From Kofleriaceae bacterium (lineage in GTDB: Bacteria > Myxococcota_A > Polyangia > Haliangiales > Haliangiaceae), in the NCBI GenBank assembly GCA_020633495.1, contig JACKDR010000015.1, positions 132,724 through 196,723 of the forward strand: DNA of 64,000 nucleotides. The letters run 5' to 3'. A model generated the notes under the pieces. It searched no databases. It saw nothing but the letters and a program-made list of their open reading frames with translations, and had not been told where the DNA came from. The stretch's first letter is position 1. The number at the start of each line of letters is the position of its first letter. The position numbers were made by a program, and so were the translations under genes. Of this stretch, positions 25,332-34,140 are shown one piece after another.

Positions 25332-25405
25332 TCGATCGGCTCGCTCGCCCGCAGACGGGCTCGCAGCGCCTGCACGGAGACCGCCTCGCGCAGACGCGCG
25401 GCTCA
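25328..25405 (-). repeat. dispersed 3'-end repeat, copy 1
   Basis: About 78 bases, also found at 29833-29909 in the opposite orientation with high identity (core GCTCGCTCGCCCGCAGACGG and CTCGCAGCGCCTGCAC). In sense orientation both copies begin with the stop codon TGA of the preceding gene, here the metallophosphoesterase, so the repeat sits as a 3' untranslated element. Confidence 0.7.
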
Positions 25406-26197
25406 GACCTGCAGCAGGCACTGCACCGACGGCGCGCCGTAGACGGCGCCGCCGGTGAGGACCTGGAGGTTGGGCAGGACCTTGGCCTCGCCGCCGCTGT
25501 GGGTGTGGCCGCACAGCACGGTCATGCGCGCGTCCGGCCGCGCCGTCATCGCGGCGCGCAGGACCTCGCCGGTGGCGCCGCACGCGAAGAACGGCAGCCA
25601 GTGGTCGCCGGAGACCCGGCCTTGGTGCCAGCAGGCGTCGCGGAACGGCGGCACGTGGGTCGCGACCACGACGTGTCGGGCCCAGGTCAGGGCCTCGTCG
25701 ACGTCGGCGCCGAGGCGGGCGGCGGCCTCGTCGCCGAGCGCGTGCAGGCGCGCGCGCAGGGCCTCCTGATCGAGGCCGATCAGGTCCTCGATCAGGACGA
25801 CGTCGTTGAGCACCACCGGCGAGCCGGCGTAGTCGCCGAGGCGCGCGTCGCCCCAGCCGTCGTGGCCGACCAGCGCGGTGTGGTCGTCGAGCCGGATCAC
25901 GCCGCCGGCGCCGAGCCATCGCACGTCCGGACGCAGGTCGGCCAGGGCCGCGACCCGGGCCCGGACCTCGGCGATCGAGCCCCGGTAGAAGTCGTGGTTG
26001 CCGAGGACGAACCACACCGGCAGCCCGGCGCGCTCGGCGAGCTCGGCGATCAGGACGTCGACGTCGGGGGCCTCCGCGATGTCGCCGGTGATCACGATCG
26101 CGTCGGCGCCGGTGGCCCCGACCCGCTCGGCGAACCGGGTCCGCGCGGCGCCGCCGAGGAAGTTCAGGTGGATGTCGGTGAGCCACGCCAGCCGCAT
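25403..26197 (-). CDS. metallophosphoesterase (calcineurin-like)
   Basis: 264 aa with all five blocks of the superfamily: DIHL (Asp8, His10), GDIAE, GNHDF, THVPPF and GHTHSGG. It binds two metal ions and should cleave a phosphomonoester or phosphodiester; the substrate is unknown. There is no signal peptide. ATG 26197 is preceded by CATACT at eight bases on the minus strand. The 3' end runs into a dispersed repeat and a strong hairpin shared with the convergent DUF427 gene. Confidence 0.9.
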   Translation of the reverse strand: MRLAWLTDIHLNFLGGAARTRFAERVGATGADAIVITGDIAEAPDVDVLIAELAERAGLPVWFVLGNHDFYRGSIAEVRARVAALADLRPDVRWLGAGGVIRLDDHTALVGHDGWGDARLGDYAGSPVVLNDVVLIEDLIGLDQEALRARLHALGDEAAARLGADVDEALTWARHVVVATHVPPFRDACWHQGRVSGDHWLPFFACGATGEVLRAAMTARPDARMTVLCGHTHSGGEAKVLPNLQVLTGGAVYGAPSVQCLLQV

Positions 26198-26323
26198 CGC
26201 GCTCCAGTATGCCGATCCACCGCCGCCGCCGGAACCCCGGTCGGCATCGCCCCGTCGGGCGTGGCCGCGCCGCGGCGTCCGGTCGCGTCCCGGTCCGCCG
26301 CGCGCCGTCGGCCCCACATCCTG

Positions 26324-26329
26324 TATGCT
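26324..26329 (+). promoter_or_regulatory. -10-like box TATGCT, 7 bases before ATG 26337
   Basis: TATGCT seven bases before the ATG of the TSP3 lipoprotein gene, the first gene of the run to 29835. It fits the leaderless arrangement repeated in the window. Confidence 0.55.
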
Positions 26330-26336
26330 CGCGGCG

Positions 26337-27608
26337 ATGTCCGGGTGGAGCGCACTGCTTGCGGTCGTCGCCGCGGTGAGCCTCGGCGGATGCGAGGAGC
26401 GGATCCGCGACTGCGGCGGCGGCGTCGAGGTGGTGATCTCGCTCGACGACCCGGACCTGCTGGCGGTCGCCGCCGACACCATGACGGTCACGATCGACGT
26501 CGACGGCGAGCTCCGGCAGCGCGACTTCGCCGCCAGCGCGCTGGGCGGCGGCGTCACCTCGTTCACGCTCGACCTCGACAACGCCGCGGCGGTCACGCTC
26601 GGGGTCACGGTCGAGCTCCGCTACGCCGGGCCCGGGGTCCACGACGGCACGACGGTGTGGCTGCGCGGCGTCGGCGCGGTCGAGGTCCCGGTCGGCGACC
26701 AGGGCTGCCTGCGTCTGGACGTCGCGCTGGTCGCCGCCGCCGACGGCGATGGCGATCGCGTCCCCGACGCCATCGACGACTGCCCTGACGACCTCGATCC
26801 CGGGCAGGCCGATCGGGACGGCGACGGGGTCGGCGACGCCTGCGACGGCTGCCCCGACGACGCCAACGCCGACCAGGCCGATCGCGACGGCGACGACGTC
26901 CAGGACGCGTGCGACGCCTGCCCCGACGTGGCCGACGCGTCGCCCCACGACGAGGACGACGACGGGCTCCCCGACGTCTGCGATCCGTGTCCGCACCTCG
27001 CCGGTGACGCCGCCGACGCCGACGCCGACGGCGTCGGCGACGCCTGCGATCCGCACCCGAGCGTCGGCGGCGATCGCCTCGCCGCGTTCCTGGCCTTCGA
27101 CGACCCGGCGCAGCTCGACGAGCTGGTCCGGCTCGGCGACGGCACGTTCGCGATCGACGGCGACCAGCTCGTGATCACGGCGGTGACCTCCGCGGCGGTC
27201 ACGGTGGCGTCGCCGCTGGGGCTGACCGGCACGGTGGCGACGACGGTCCACCAGGACGTGGTCACCGGCTCGTTCCCGTGGGGCGCCGGGGTGCTGGCGT
27301 GGGCGCCGCTCGCCGGCACCGAGGTCACCGGCGCGGTGTGCATGAGCCACGAGGCGGGGCCGTTCGCGGCGTCGTGGCCGCTGGGCGCGGTGGTCGAGGC
27401 GACCAGCGCCGACCGCGACGCCGCGATCCGCTTCACGTTCCTCGACGAGGGCGCGATCCCGCCCACCGCGATCGGGCAGTGCTGGGCCGACGCCGCGTCC
27501 ACCGGTCACAGCGAGCCGCTCGGCGGCGGCGTCCCGGACGGCTTCGGCGTCGTCGTCTACGACGCGACCGCGCGCTTCGACTACCTCCTGGTGATCGACA
27601 GCCCGTGA
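26337..27608 (+). CDS. lipoprotein with thrombospondin type-3 calcium-binding repeats
   Basis: 423 aa. The lipobox SLGGC gives the lipidated Cys near residue 19. Residues 19-140 form a beta-rich domain; about residues 142-240 hold roughly four TSP3 repeats (DxDxDGxxDxxDxCP pattern with Cys pairs), which bind Ca2+; the C-terminal ~180 residues resemble a lectin/jelly-roll fold. Surface exposed or periplasmic, probably adhesion or surface display. The stop TGA overlaps the ATG of the next kinase gene (TGATG), so expression of the two is coupled. Confidence 0.82.
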   Translation: MSGWSALLAVVAAVSLGGCEERIRDCGGGVEVVISLDDPDLLAVAADTMTVTIDVDGELRQRDFAASALGGGVTSFTLDLDNAAAVTLGVTVELRYAGPGVHDGTTVWLRGVGAVEVPVGDQGCLRLDVALVAAADGDGDRVPDAIDDCPDDLDPGQADRDGDGVGDACDGCPDDANADQADRDGDDVQDACDACPDVADASPHDEDDDGLPDVCDPCPHLAGDAADADADGVGDACDPHPSVGGDRLAAFLAFDDPAQLDELVRLGDGTFAIDGDQLVITAVTSAAVTVASPLGLTGTVATTVHQDVVTGSFPWGAGVLAWAPLAGTEVTGAVCMSHEAGPFAASWPLGAVVEATSADRDAAIRFTFLDEGAIPPTAIGQCWADAASTGHSEPLGGGVPDGFGVVVYDATARFDYLLVIDSP

Positions 27609-28990
27609 TGACGACGCCGACGCCCCCCACGATCCTGCGCGGGACCTACCAGCTCCTCGACCGGCTGGGCGCCGGCGGCATGGGCGAGGTCTACGTCGCG
27701 GCGCACGCGCGGCTGCACAAGCGCTTCGCGGTCAAGCTGCTGGCCCCGCACCACGGCGACAGCGGCGAGGCCTACGCCCGCTTCCAGCGCGAGGCCGAGA
27801 TCACCAGCCGGCTCGGCCACCCCCACATCGTCGAGATCGTCGACTTCGACGTCGCCGACGACGGCCAGCCGTTCATGGTCATGGAGCTGCTCGACGGCGA
27901 GGACCTCGCCGAGCGGCTGCGCCGCGGCCCGCTGCCGCTCGCCGACGCCCTGCGCGTCGCCGATCAGATCGGCCAGGGGCTCCAGGCCGCCCACGACGCC
28001 GGCGTCGTCCACCGCGACCTCAAGCCCCAGAACGTCTTCCTCACCGGCGCTGAGGCCCGGGTCAAGCTGCTCGACTTCGGCATCTCCAAGATCAAGGACC
28101 AGGACGGCGGCGTGACCCGGTCGCAGGTCGTGATCGGGACGCCGGGCTACATGTCGCCGGAGCAGGCCGAGGGCAAGGCCCGGGACGTCGACGCCCGCAG
28201 CGACCAGTTCGCGCTGGCGGTGATCGTCTACGAGATGATCTCCGGCGTCGCGCCGTTCGCCGCCGAGAGCATCCCGGCGACCCTGTACCGGGTCGTCCAC
28301 CACCAGCCGGCGTCGCTCGACGAGCTGGTCCCCGGGCTGCCGCCGGAGGTGGCGCCCACGATCGCGCGCGGCATGGCCAAGGAGCCGGCGGCGCGCTGGC
28401 CCGACGTCGCCACCCTGGTCGCCGCGCTGCGCGGCGAGGTGCCGGCGCCGCGCGTCTCGGTGACGGCGCCGCGGCTGGTGGTGCGTGGCACCTCGGCCGC
28501 CGACGGCGCGACGCTCGAGCACGCCCCGACCGCGATGTCGGCGACGACGACCAGCGCGATCCGGCGATCGCGGCGCGGCCTGGTGGCGGCCGGGGTCGGC
28601 GTCGTGGCGATCGCGGCGATCGCCACGCTGGTCGCGATCGGCGGCGGGGCGCGGACGCCGGGCGCGGCGCCCGCGTCGTCGTCGGACGCCGGCGTGACCA
28701 CGTCCGCGGCCCCGGCGGCGGCGGTGTCGGCGGCCGCGCCCGGGCCCGACGCCGCGGTCGCGCCGGTGGCGGCGGCCGTCGCCGACGCCGGCGTCGCCGA
28801 CGCGGCGGCGCCCGCGCGCGCCGCCGCTGAACCTGCCGAGCGCCGCCCTGAGCGCGCGTCGCGCAAGAGCGGGACCGCGCGCGGCGACCACGACCCCGCC
28901 GCGACGGCGCCGCCGGTCGACGCCGGCGCCCGCAAGCCCGCCGCCGACGCCGAGCCGGCGCACGAGACCGACTTCATCGTCGACTTCTGA
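27608..28990 (+). CDS. Hanks-type Ser/Thr protein kinase with one TM segment
   Basis: 460 aa. Kinase domain about residues 14-280: GAGGMGEVY loop, FAVKLL with the ATP-binding Lys, VVHRDLKPQN catalytic loop, LLDFGISK, and TPGYMSPEQ. One TM helix (GLVAAGVGVVAIAAIATLVAI) near 325-345 precedes an Ala/Asp/Pro-rich extracytoplasmic tail without a recognisable sensor. All catalytic residues are present, so it should be active. It is co-translated with the TSP3 lipoprotein before it and followed, 11 bases later, by a TPR/PEGA protein. A signalling unit around the surface protein is inferred. Confidence 0.93.
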   Translation: MTTPTPPTILRGTYQLLDRLGAGGMGEVYVAAHARLHKRFAVKLLAPHHGDSGEAYARFQREAEITSRLGHPHIVEIVDFDVADDGQPFMVMELLDGEDLAERLRRGPLPLADALRVADQIGQGLQAAHDAGVVHRDLKPQNVFLTGAEARVKLLDFGISKIKDQDGGVTRSQVVIGTPGYMSPEQAEGKARDVDARSDQFALAVIVYEMISGVAPFAAESIPATLYRVVHHQPASLDELVPGLPPEVAPTIARGMAKEPAARWPDVATLVAALRGEVPAPRVSVTAPRLVVRGTSAADGATLEHAPTAMSATTTSAIRRSRRGLVAAGVGVVAIAAIATLVAIGGGARTPGAAPASSSDAGVTTSAAPAAAVSAAAPGPDAAVAPVAAAVADAGVADAAAPARAAAEPAERRPERASRKSGTARGDHDPAATAPPVDAGARKPAADAEPAHETDFIVDF

Positions 28991-29001
28991 GCGAGGAGCC
29001 C

Positions 29002-29835
29002 ATGCCGCGCGCCATCGCCTCGAACCTCATCCTCGGCCTCGCGCTCGTCGTCGCCGGGGTCACCGTCGTCGGCGCGGTCGCCGTGGCGCCGCCGGCGGCG
29101 CGGGCGCAGCCGACGCCGTCGCCCGACGACTTCGACACCGACCTGTCCGACGCCCGCGATCGCGCCCGCGCGATCGCGCGCGAGGCCGCCGAGCTGTTCC
29201 AGGCCGGCGATCGCCGCGCCGCGATCGCCAGGTTCGAGGAGGCCTACGCGATCTTCCCGACCCCGGCGCTGCTCTACAACCTCGGCAAGGCCTACGCCGG
29301 CGTCTCCGATCACGTCCACGCCCACCGGGCCCTCACCGCCTTCCTGCGCGAGACCGCGGGCACCGACGTCGACGCCGATCGTCGCGCCGAGGCCGAGGCC
29401 CTGCTGGTCGAGCTGCGCCGCCACGTCGCGGTCGCGACGATCACGGCGCCGGCGTTCGCCGGCGCGACGATCGCGGTCGACGGCGTCGACCTCGGCACGG
29501 CGCCGCTGGCCGACCCGGTCGCGGTCGCGCCCGGCGTCCACGAGATCACCGCCCGGCGCGACGACCTGCTGGTCGCCCGCAAGCGCCTGACCTTCGTCGG
29601 CAGCGGCACGCTCGCGATCGAGCTGGTCCGGGTCGAGGACGACCTCGAGCGCGTCGTCATCACCCGCGAGGTCGCGTCACGCCCGCTGTACAAGCGGTGG
29701 TGGTTCTGGAGCACGATCGGCGCCGCGGTCGCCTCCGGCGTCGCGCTCTACATCGCGACCAACCCGCGCCAGGTCAACGAGGTCGCGTCGCCGCCGCTCG
29801 GCGCCCTGGGCCTCGACGACTTCACGCTCCGTTGA
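29002..29835 (+). CDS. TPR and PEGA-like exported protein
   Basis: 277 aa. The start with GAGGAG upstream is clear. Signal peptide or TM at 8-35 (LILGLALVVAGVTVVGAVAV...ARA), TPR-like helices (residues 50-125: AAELFQAGDRRAAIARFEEAYAIFPTPALLYNLGKAYAG), then a PEGA-type domain (FAGATIAVDGVDLGTAPLADPVAVAPGVHEITAR), and a last TM helix near 235. PEGA proteins occur beside kinases in myxobacteria and are thought to bind the envelope. The gene follows the kinase by 11 bases. Its stop codon is the first base set of the dispersed repeat at 29833. Confidence 0.8.
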   Translation: MPRAIASNLILGLALVVAGVTVVGAVAVAPPAARAQPTPSPDDFDTDLSDARDRARAIAREAAELFQAGDRRAAIARFEEAYAIFPTPALLYNLGKAYAGVSDHVHAHRALTAFLRETAGTDVDADRRAEAEALLVELRRHVAVATITAPAFAGATIAVDGVDLGTAPLADPVAVAPGVHEITARRDDLLVARKRLTFVGSGTLAIELVRVEDDLERVVITREVASRPLYKRWWFWSTIGAAVASGVALYIATNPRQVNEVASPPLGALGLDDFTLR

Positions 29836-29909
29836 GCCGAGCGTCGGCGCGAGCCGGTCTCGGTGCAGGCGCTGCGAGGCCGTCTGCGGGCGAGCGAGCC
29901 GCTCCGAGA
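29833..29909 (+). repeat. dispersed 3'-end repeat, copy 2
   Basis: Reverse-complement match of 25328-25405, starting with the TGA stop codon of the TPR/PEGA gene. It contains GCAGGCGCTGC and a GAGCGAGCCGCTC palindromic part. Having it at the same position relative to two unrelated genes suggests a mobile 3' element rather than shared coding ancestry. Confidence 0.7.
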
Positions 29910-29962
29910 GGTCAGGAAACCACCCGAGCGATGGCGCCCGCCGCCGGCGCCGCGGATGCCGG

Positions 29963-29968
29963 TAGGAT
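29963..29968 (+). promoter_or_regulatory. -10-like box TAGGAT, 6 bases before ATG 29975
   Basis: TAGGAT, then six bases, then the ATG of the peptidase gene; leaderless arrangement. Confidence 0.5.
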
Positions 29969-29974
29969 GCGGCC

Positions 29975-30907
29975 ATGCACGATCTGTCGATGGTCGAGAT
30001 CCTGGGCCTGGCGCCGCTGGGGCAGCGCCTGCGCGAGGCGCGCCTGGCCCTGGCCGGCGATCCGTTCACGCCGAAGAGCCGGTTCGACCACACCAGCCTG
30101 CGCATCCTCGATCCGCGGCTGGCGCTGCGGCTGTGGCGCGGCCAGCGCCCGGCCGGGCGGCGCGTGCCGATCTACAACTTCTTCAACCACACGCCGACGC
30201 CCGAGGCCGACGGCTGGTCGGTGCGCAAGACCCAGGTCCACGACTTCCGCGGCGGCGACCTCACGTACGACAGCCACAACGGCACCGACTTCGCGACCCC
30301 GCCGGGCACCGTCGTGGTCGCGCCGGCGCCGGCGCGCGTCGCGCTGGTGATCAGCGAGTTCCACCGCGGCGGCCTCAAGATCATGCTCGATCACGGCGAC
30401 GGCCTGACCACGACGTCGTGCCACCTGGCGCGCGCGCTGGTCGTGCCGGGCCAGACCGTCGCGCGCGGCCAGCCGGTGGCATTGTCGGGCGCCTCCGGGC
30501 TCAACTTCGTCGGCTCGCTGCTGCTCGACTCGCCGCACCTGCACTTCAACACCTGGCTCGACGGCGTGCCGGTCGATCCGTTCGCGCGGCCCGGCGAGCT
30601 CTCGATCTGGCGGGTCCACAACGACCCGGCGCCGCACCGGGGCGCGCCCGACGCGGCGCCGCCGCCGAGCGACTTCGACGACGCCGCGGTGGCGGCGCAG
30701 CTCGCCGCGTGTCGCGATCCGGCGCTGGCGGCGCGGCTCGCCGCCATCCCCGACCCGGCGACCCGCGCGCTGCACACGATCTTCACCGTCAACTACTACC
30801 CGACCCGGTTCGCCGCGCGGATCTCGCCGTACGCGACGTCGCACCCGCGGGCGCCCCGGCTCGATCTGCCGTTCGCCGCCGACGACTACGACGGCGCCAG
30901 CTGGTAG
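29975..30907 (+). CDS. M23-family (LytM-type) zinc metallopeptidase
   Basis: 310 aa. The M23 metal motif is visible as SHNGTDF (HxxxD, about residues 104-110) and HLHF (HxH) near residue 190, with GTVVVAPAPARVALV in between. It lacks an N-terminal signal peptide, unlike most cell-wall M23 enzymes, so its location is uncertain. The N-terminal ~85 residues and C-terminal ~100 residues are extra. The expected activity is cleavage of peptidoglycan cross-bridges, or a peptidase-like role in the cytoplasm. Confidence in the fold is high and in the substrate low. Confidence 0.87.
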   Translation: MHDLSMVEILGLAPLGQRLREARLALAGDPFTPKSRFDHTSLRILDPRLALRLWRGQRPAGRRVPIYNFFNHTPTPEADGWSVRKTQVHDFRGGDLTYDSHNGTDFATPPGTVVVAPAPARVALVISEFHRGGLKIMLDHGDGLTTTSCHLARALVVPGQTVARGQPVALSGASGLNFVGSLLLDSPHLHFNTWLDGVPVDPFARPGELSIWRVHNDPAPHRGAPDAAPPPSDFDDAAVAAQLAACRDPALAARLAAIPDPATRALHTIFTVNYYPTRFAARISPYATSHPRAPRLDLPFAADDYDGASW

Positions 30908-30939
30908 CCCTGTCGCGCCCCCCGCCGCGCGATCCGCGT

Positions 30940-30945
30940 TACGAT
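30940..30945 (+). promoter_or_regulatory. -10-like box TACGAT, 7 bases before ATG 30953
   Basis: TACGAT, seven bases, ATG of the small lipoprotein gene; leaderless arrangement. Confidence 0.5.
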
Positions 30946-30952
30946 CGCCGGC

Positions 30953-31243
30953 ATGGGAAATCAGATCCGGATCTTCGCCGCCTCGTTCGTCGCCGTCCTG
31001 TCGCTCGCCGCCTGTGGCAAGAGCGGCGGCGGCGGTGGTGACGTCGCCGATCGCGCGGTCAAGGCCGCCGACGGCGCCTGCGCCTGCCAGGACTTCGACT
31101 GCACCAAGGCCTTCATCGCCGAGCTCAACAAGCTCTCGATCAAGGAAGAGGCCGCGGTCAAGAAGCTGCCCGAGGACCGCGCCAAGATCTACAAGGAGGC
31201 GCAGAGCCGCGGCGCCGACTGCCAGGACAAGCTCCGCAAGTAG
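30953..31243 (+). CDS. small lipoprotein
   Basis: 96 aa. Type II signal peptide IRIFAASFVAVLSLAACG with lipobox SLAAC (Cys21). The mature part has two more Cys in ACACQDFDC and a C-terminal Cys (GADCQDKLRK), and is otherwise Lys/Glu/Ala-rich and helical. This is a recurrent type of small myxobacterial lipoprotein with an ADGACACxDxxC motif; no function is known. The zinc-ribbon membrane-protein gene starts 9 bases after its stop. Confidence 0.8.
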   Translation: MGNQIRIFAASFVAVLSLAACGKSGGGGGDVADRAVKAADGACACQDFDCTKAFIAELNKLSIKEEAAVKKLPEDRAKIYKEAQSRGADCQDKLRK

Positions 31244-31252
31244 CGCGTCGCC

Positions 31253-32482
31253 ATGTCGGCCGTGCCCTGCCACGTCTGCGCCGCGCCCTTCGACGACGAC
31301 ACGGCGCTGTACTGCCGCAGCTGTGGCGCCAAGCGCGCGGCCGGCGTCGCCGACCTCGAGGCCTATCGCACCGGCCGCGAGCGCTACGAGCTGGTGACCC
31401 GCCAGCCCGCCTACGAGGCGGCGCAGCGGTGGCGACCGCGGCTGCGCTTCGGCCACGAGGTCGGACGGCCGCTGCTGATGATGGTCCTCGGCGGCGGCTT
31501 CGGCGTGCTGTTCCTCGCCACGGTCCGGCTGGTCCGGGCCCCGGCGTACTTCACCTGGGTCGGCGTCGGCATCGTCGGCGGCTTCCTGCTGGTCGCGCTG
31601 CTGCAGACCCTGCTGGGGATCCGCCGCCTCTTGGCCCGCAGCGAGCGGGCGGTCGCGGTCGTGATGGACGATCGCGCCGGCGGCGACGAGCTGGTCGCGC
31701 CGCACCTCGTCGACCTGCGCTTCATCGACGGCAGCCGCCGCAAGGTGCGCGGCGCCGGCGACGTCATGGGCGCGGTCGCGGTCGGGGACATCGGGGTCGC
31801 GTACCTGCAGGCCGATCGGCTGGTCGACTTCCGCTGGTTCGACGTCATGCCGGCGCCGCTGCCGCCGGGCGCGTTGCCGCGACCGCCGGTGTGTGCGGCG
31901 TGCGCGGCGCCGCTGACGCTCGAGAGCCGCCGCGACTGCGCGTTCTGCGGCGCGGCGCTGGCCGAGCCCGAGCTGGGCGAGCACGGCGCGCGCTTCGCCG
32001 CGATCGCGGCGCGCCCCGCCACCGCCGGCCTGCTGGCGCGCTGGCCGGGCGGCGGCCTGCCGCCGGTGACCGCGCCGGCGGTGATCTTCGCGCTCGGCGT
32101 GGTCGGGCTCGCCGGCCTGGCCTACCTGCACCACATGCTGGTCTTCTTCTACGAGACCTGGCGCTGGGGCCTGCTGGTCGGGGTGCCGCCGGTGCTGATG
32201 ACCGCGATCGGCGGCCTGTGGCTGCAGCAGCGGCTGGTCCCGTACCGAGCGCCCCGGCTGCGCGCGCTGGCGCTGATCCTGCGGACCCGGCGGGTCCGCA
32301 CCGGCACCCTGAACGACCAGCCGATCTACGCGTTCTACGCCACGCTGCGCGCCGCCAGCGGCGCGCGCCGCGAGCTGCGCTGCCTGCCCGAGGTCGCCGC
32401 CAAGCTCGAGGTCGGCGAGATCGGCGTCGCCGGGGTCCGCGGCGCGTGGCTGACCGACTTCACCGTGCCCGCCGCGGGGTGA
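31253..32482 (+). CDS. membrane protein with two zinc ribbons
   Basis: 409 aa. The N-terminus is a zinc ribbon (C6-x2-C9 ... C21-x2-C24), and a second Cys set occurs near residue 215 (VCAACAAPL...DCAFCGAAL). Two TM helices lie near 75-115 and two more near 275-320. The segment between them (about 120-210) and the C-terminal ~90 residues are cytoplasmic or soluble beta-rich parts. Function is not recognised; zinc-ribbon membrane proteins are often scaffolds. It follows the small lipoprotein by 9 bases, so the two are probably an operon. Confidence 0.75.
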   Translation: MSAVPCHVCAAPFDDDTALYCRSCGAKRAAGVADLEAYRTGRERYELVTRQPAYEAAQRWRPRLRFGHEVGRPLLMMVLGGGFGVLFLATVRLVRAPAYFTWVGVGIVGGFLLVALLQTLLGIRRLLARSERAVAVVMDDRAGGDELVAPHLVDLRFIDGSRRKVRGAGDVMGAVAVGDIGVAYLQADRLVDFRWFDVMPAPLPPGALPRPPVCAACAAPLTLESRRDCAFCGAALAEPELGEHGARFAAIAARPATAGLLARWPGGGLPPVTAPAVIFALGVVGLAGLAYLHHMLVFFYETWRWGLLVGVPPVLMTAIGGLWLQQRLVPYRAPRLRALALILRTRRVRTGTLNDQPIYAFYATLRAASGARRELRCLPEVAAKLEVGEIGVAGVRGAWLTDFTVPAAG

Positions 32483-32531
32483 CGTCGGCGGCGCGATGCC
32501 TATACTGCGCTCCCCCGACCCCGGAGCGCAC

Positions 32532-34094
32532 ATGTCTGCACGCGGCACGTCCACCCTCGATCAGCTCGGCCTGAGCCCGCTCGGCCACGGCCCGCACGGC
32601 CGCGCCGGCGCGCTGCCCGGCGCCGCCTCCGGCGGCTGGCTCGCCGCCGGCGGAGACGCCACGCTGGTGTCGACCGATCCGACCACCGGCGAGGCGCTCG
32701 CCACCGTGCAGGTCGCCGACGACGCCGCGTACGCGCAGGTGATCGGGCGCGCCCAGGCGCGGTTCGCCGAGTGGCGGCTGCGGCCCGGGCCGCGCCGCGG
32801 CGAGCTGGTGCGCAAGCTCGGCGAGCGTCTGCGCGCCCACAAGGACGCGCTCGGCGAGCTGATCTCCCTCGAGGTCGGCAAGATCCGCTCCGAGGGCCTC
32901 GGCGAGGTCCAGGAGATGATCGACATCTGCGACTTCGCGGTCGGGCTGTCGCGCCAGCTGCACGGCCTGACGATCGCGTCGGAGCGGCCCGGCCACCGCA
33001 TGTCGGAGCAGTGGCACCCGCTCGGCCCGGTCGGCGTGATCACCGCGTTCAACTTCCCGATGGCGGTGTGGGCGTGGAACGCCGCGCTCGCCGCGGTGTG
33101 CGGCGACGTGACGATCTGGAAGCCGTCGCCGCGGGCGTCGCTGTGCGGGCTGGCGGTGCAGCGGCTGTGCATGGAGGTCGAGGCCGAGGAGGACGCCGCC
33201 GGCGTCTTCGGCCTGCTGATCGACGGCACCCCGACCAGCCGGCGCCTGGCCGCGGATCCGCGGATCCCGCTGGTGTCGTTCACCGGATCGGTCGCCGCCG
33301 GCCGCGCGGTCGCGACCGAGGTCGCGGGCCGGCTCGGCCGCTCGCTGCTCGAGCTCGGCGGCAACAACGCGGCGATCGTCCTCGACGACGCCGACCTCGA
33401 CCTCGCGGTCCGGGCGATCGTCTTCGGCGCCGCCGGCACCGCGGGCCAGCGGTGCACGACGACCCGCCGGGTGTTCGCGCAGCGCGGCGTGATCGATCGC
33501 CTGACCGACCGGGTGGTCGCGGCGTACCGGACCGTCCGGATCGGCGATCCGCTCGAGCGCGGCACCCTCATGGGGCCCCTGATCGGCGCCGACGCGGTCG
33601 AGGCCTACCGGCGCGCGATCGCCGCGGCGATCGCCCAGGGCGGCGAGGTCCGGTGCGGCGGCAAGGTCGTCGACGGGCCGGGCTGGTTCGTCGAGCCGAC
33701 CGTGATCCGGGCGCCGGCCCAGGCCGACTTCCCGATCGCCCACGACGAGACCTTCGCGCCCATCCTCTACGTCTTCGAGGTCGCCGATCTCGACGAGGCG
33801 ATCGCCGCCAACAACGCCGTGCCCCAGGGCCTGTCGAGCGCGATCTTCACCGAGGGGCTGCGCAGCGCCGAGCGCTTCCTGTCGCCGGCCGGCTCCGACT
33901 GCGGCATCGCCAACGTCAACACCGGCACCAGCGGCGCCGAGATCGGCGGCGCGTTCGGCGGCGAGAAGGACACCGGCGGCGGCCGCGAGTCGGGCTCCGA
34001 CGCCTGGAAGGCGTACATGCGGCGCCAGACCAGCACGGTCAACTACGGCGGCGCGCTGCCGCTGGCCCAGGGCGTCGAGTTCCCCGCCGGCTGA
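32532..34094 (+). CDS. aldehyde dehydrogenase, ALDH7 (alpha-aminoadipic semialdehyde dehydrogenase-like)
   Basis: 520 aa, the usual ALDH length. Catalytic Cys308 in AGTAGQRCTTTRR and the general base Glu near 274 in LELGGNNA. QLHGLTIASERPGHRMSEQWHPLGPVGVITAFNFP and the terminal segment GGAFGGEKDTGGGRESGSDAWKAY are characteristic of ALDH7/AmaB enzymes that oxidise alpha-aminoadipate or related semialdehydes in lysine breakdown. It is a cytoplasmic NAD(P)-dependent enzyme. TATACT with a weak -35 lies at 32501-32506, about 25 bases before the ATG, so this gene may have a short leader, unlike its neighbours. Confidence 0.92.
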   Translation: MSARGTSTLDQLGLSPLGHGPHGRAGALPGAASGGWLAAGGDATLVSTDPTTGEALATVQVADDAAYAQVIGRAQARFAEWRLRPGPRRGELVRKLGERLRAHKDALGELISLEVGKIRSEGLGEVQEMIDICDFAVGLSRQLHGLTIASERPGHRMSEQWHPLGPVGVITAFNFPMAVWAWNAALAAVCGDVTIWKPSPRASLCGLAVQRLCMEVEAEEDAAGVFGLLIDGTPTSRRLAADPRIPLVSFTGSVAAGRAVATEVAGRLGRSLLELGGNNAAIVLDDADLDLAVRAIVFGAAGTAGQRCTTTRRVFAQRGVIDRLTDRVVAAYRTVRIGDPLERGTLMGPLIGADAVEAYRRAIAAAIAQGGEVRCGGKVVDGPGWFVEPTVIRAPAQADFPIAHDETFAPILYVFEVADLDEAIAANNAVPQGLSSAIFTEGLRSAERFLSPAGSDCGIANVNTGTSGAEIGGAFGGEKDTGGGRESGSDAWKAYMRRQTSTVNYGGALPLAQGVEFPAG

Positions 34095-34127
34095 GCCAGG
34101 CTCGCCGCCACGGCCCGGTGGTCGCGC

Positions 34128-34133
34128 TACCAT
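34128..34133 (+). promoter_or_regulatory. -10-like box TACCAT, 7 bases before ATG 34141
   Basis: TACCAT, seven bases, ATG 34141. It overlaps an earlier ATG at 34132, so 34141 is the more likely start. Confidence 0.45.
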
Positions 34134-34140
34134 GCGCGCC

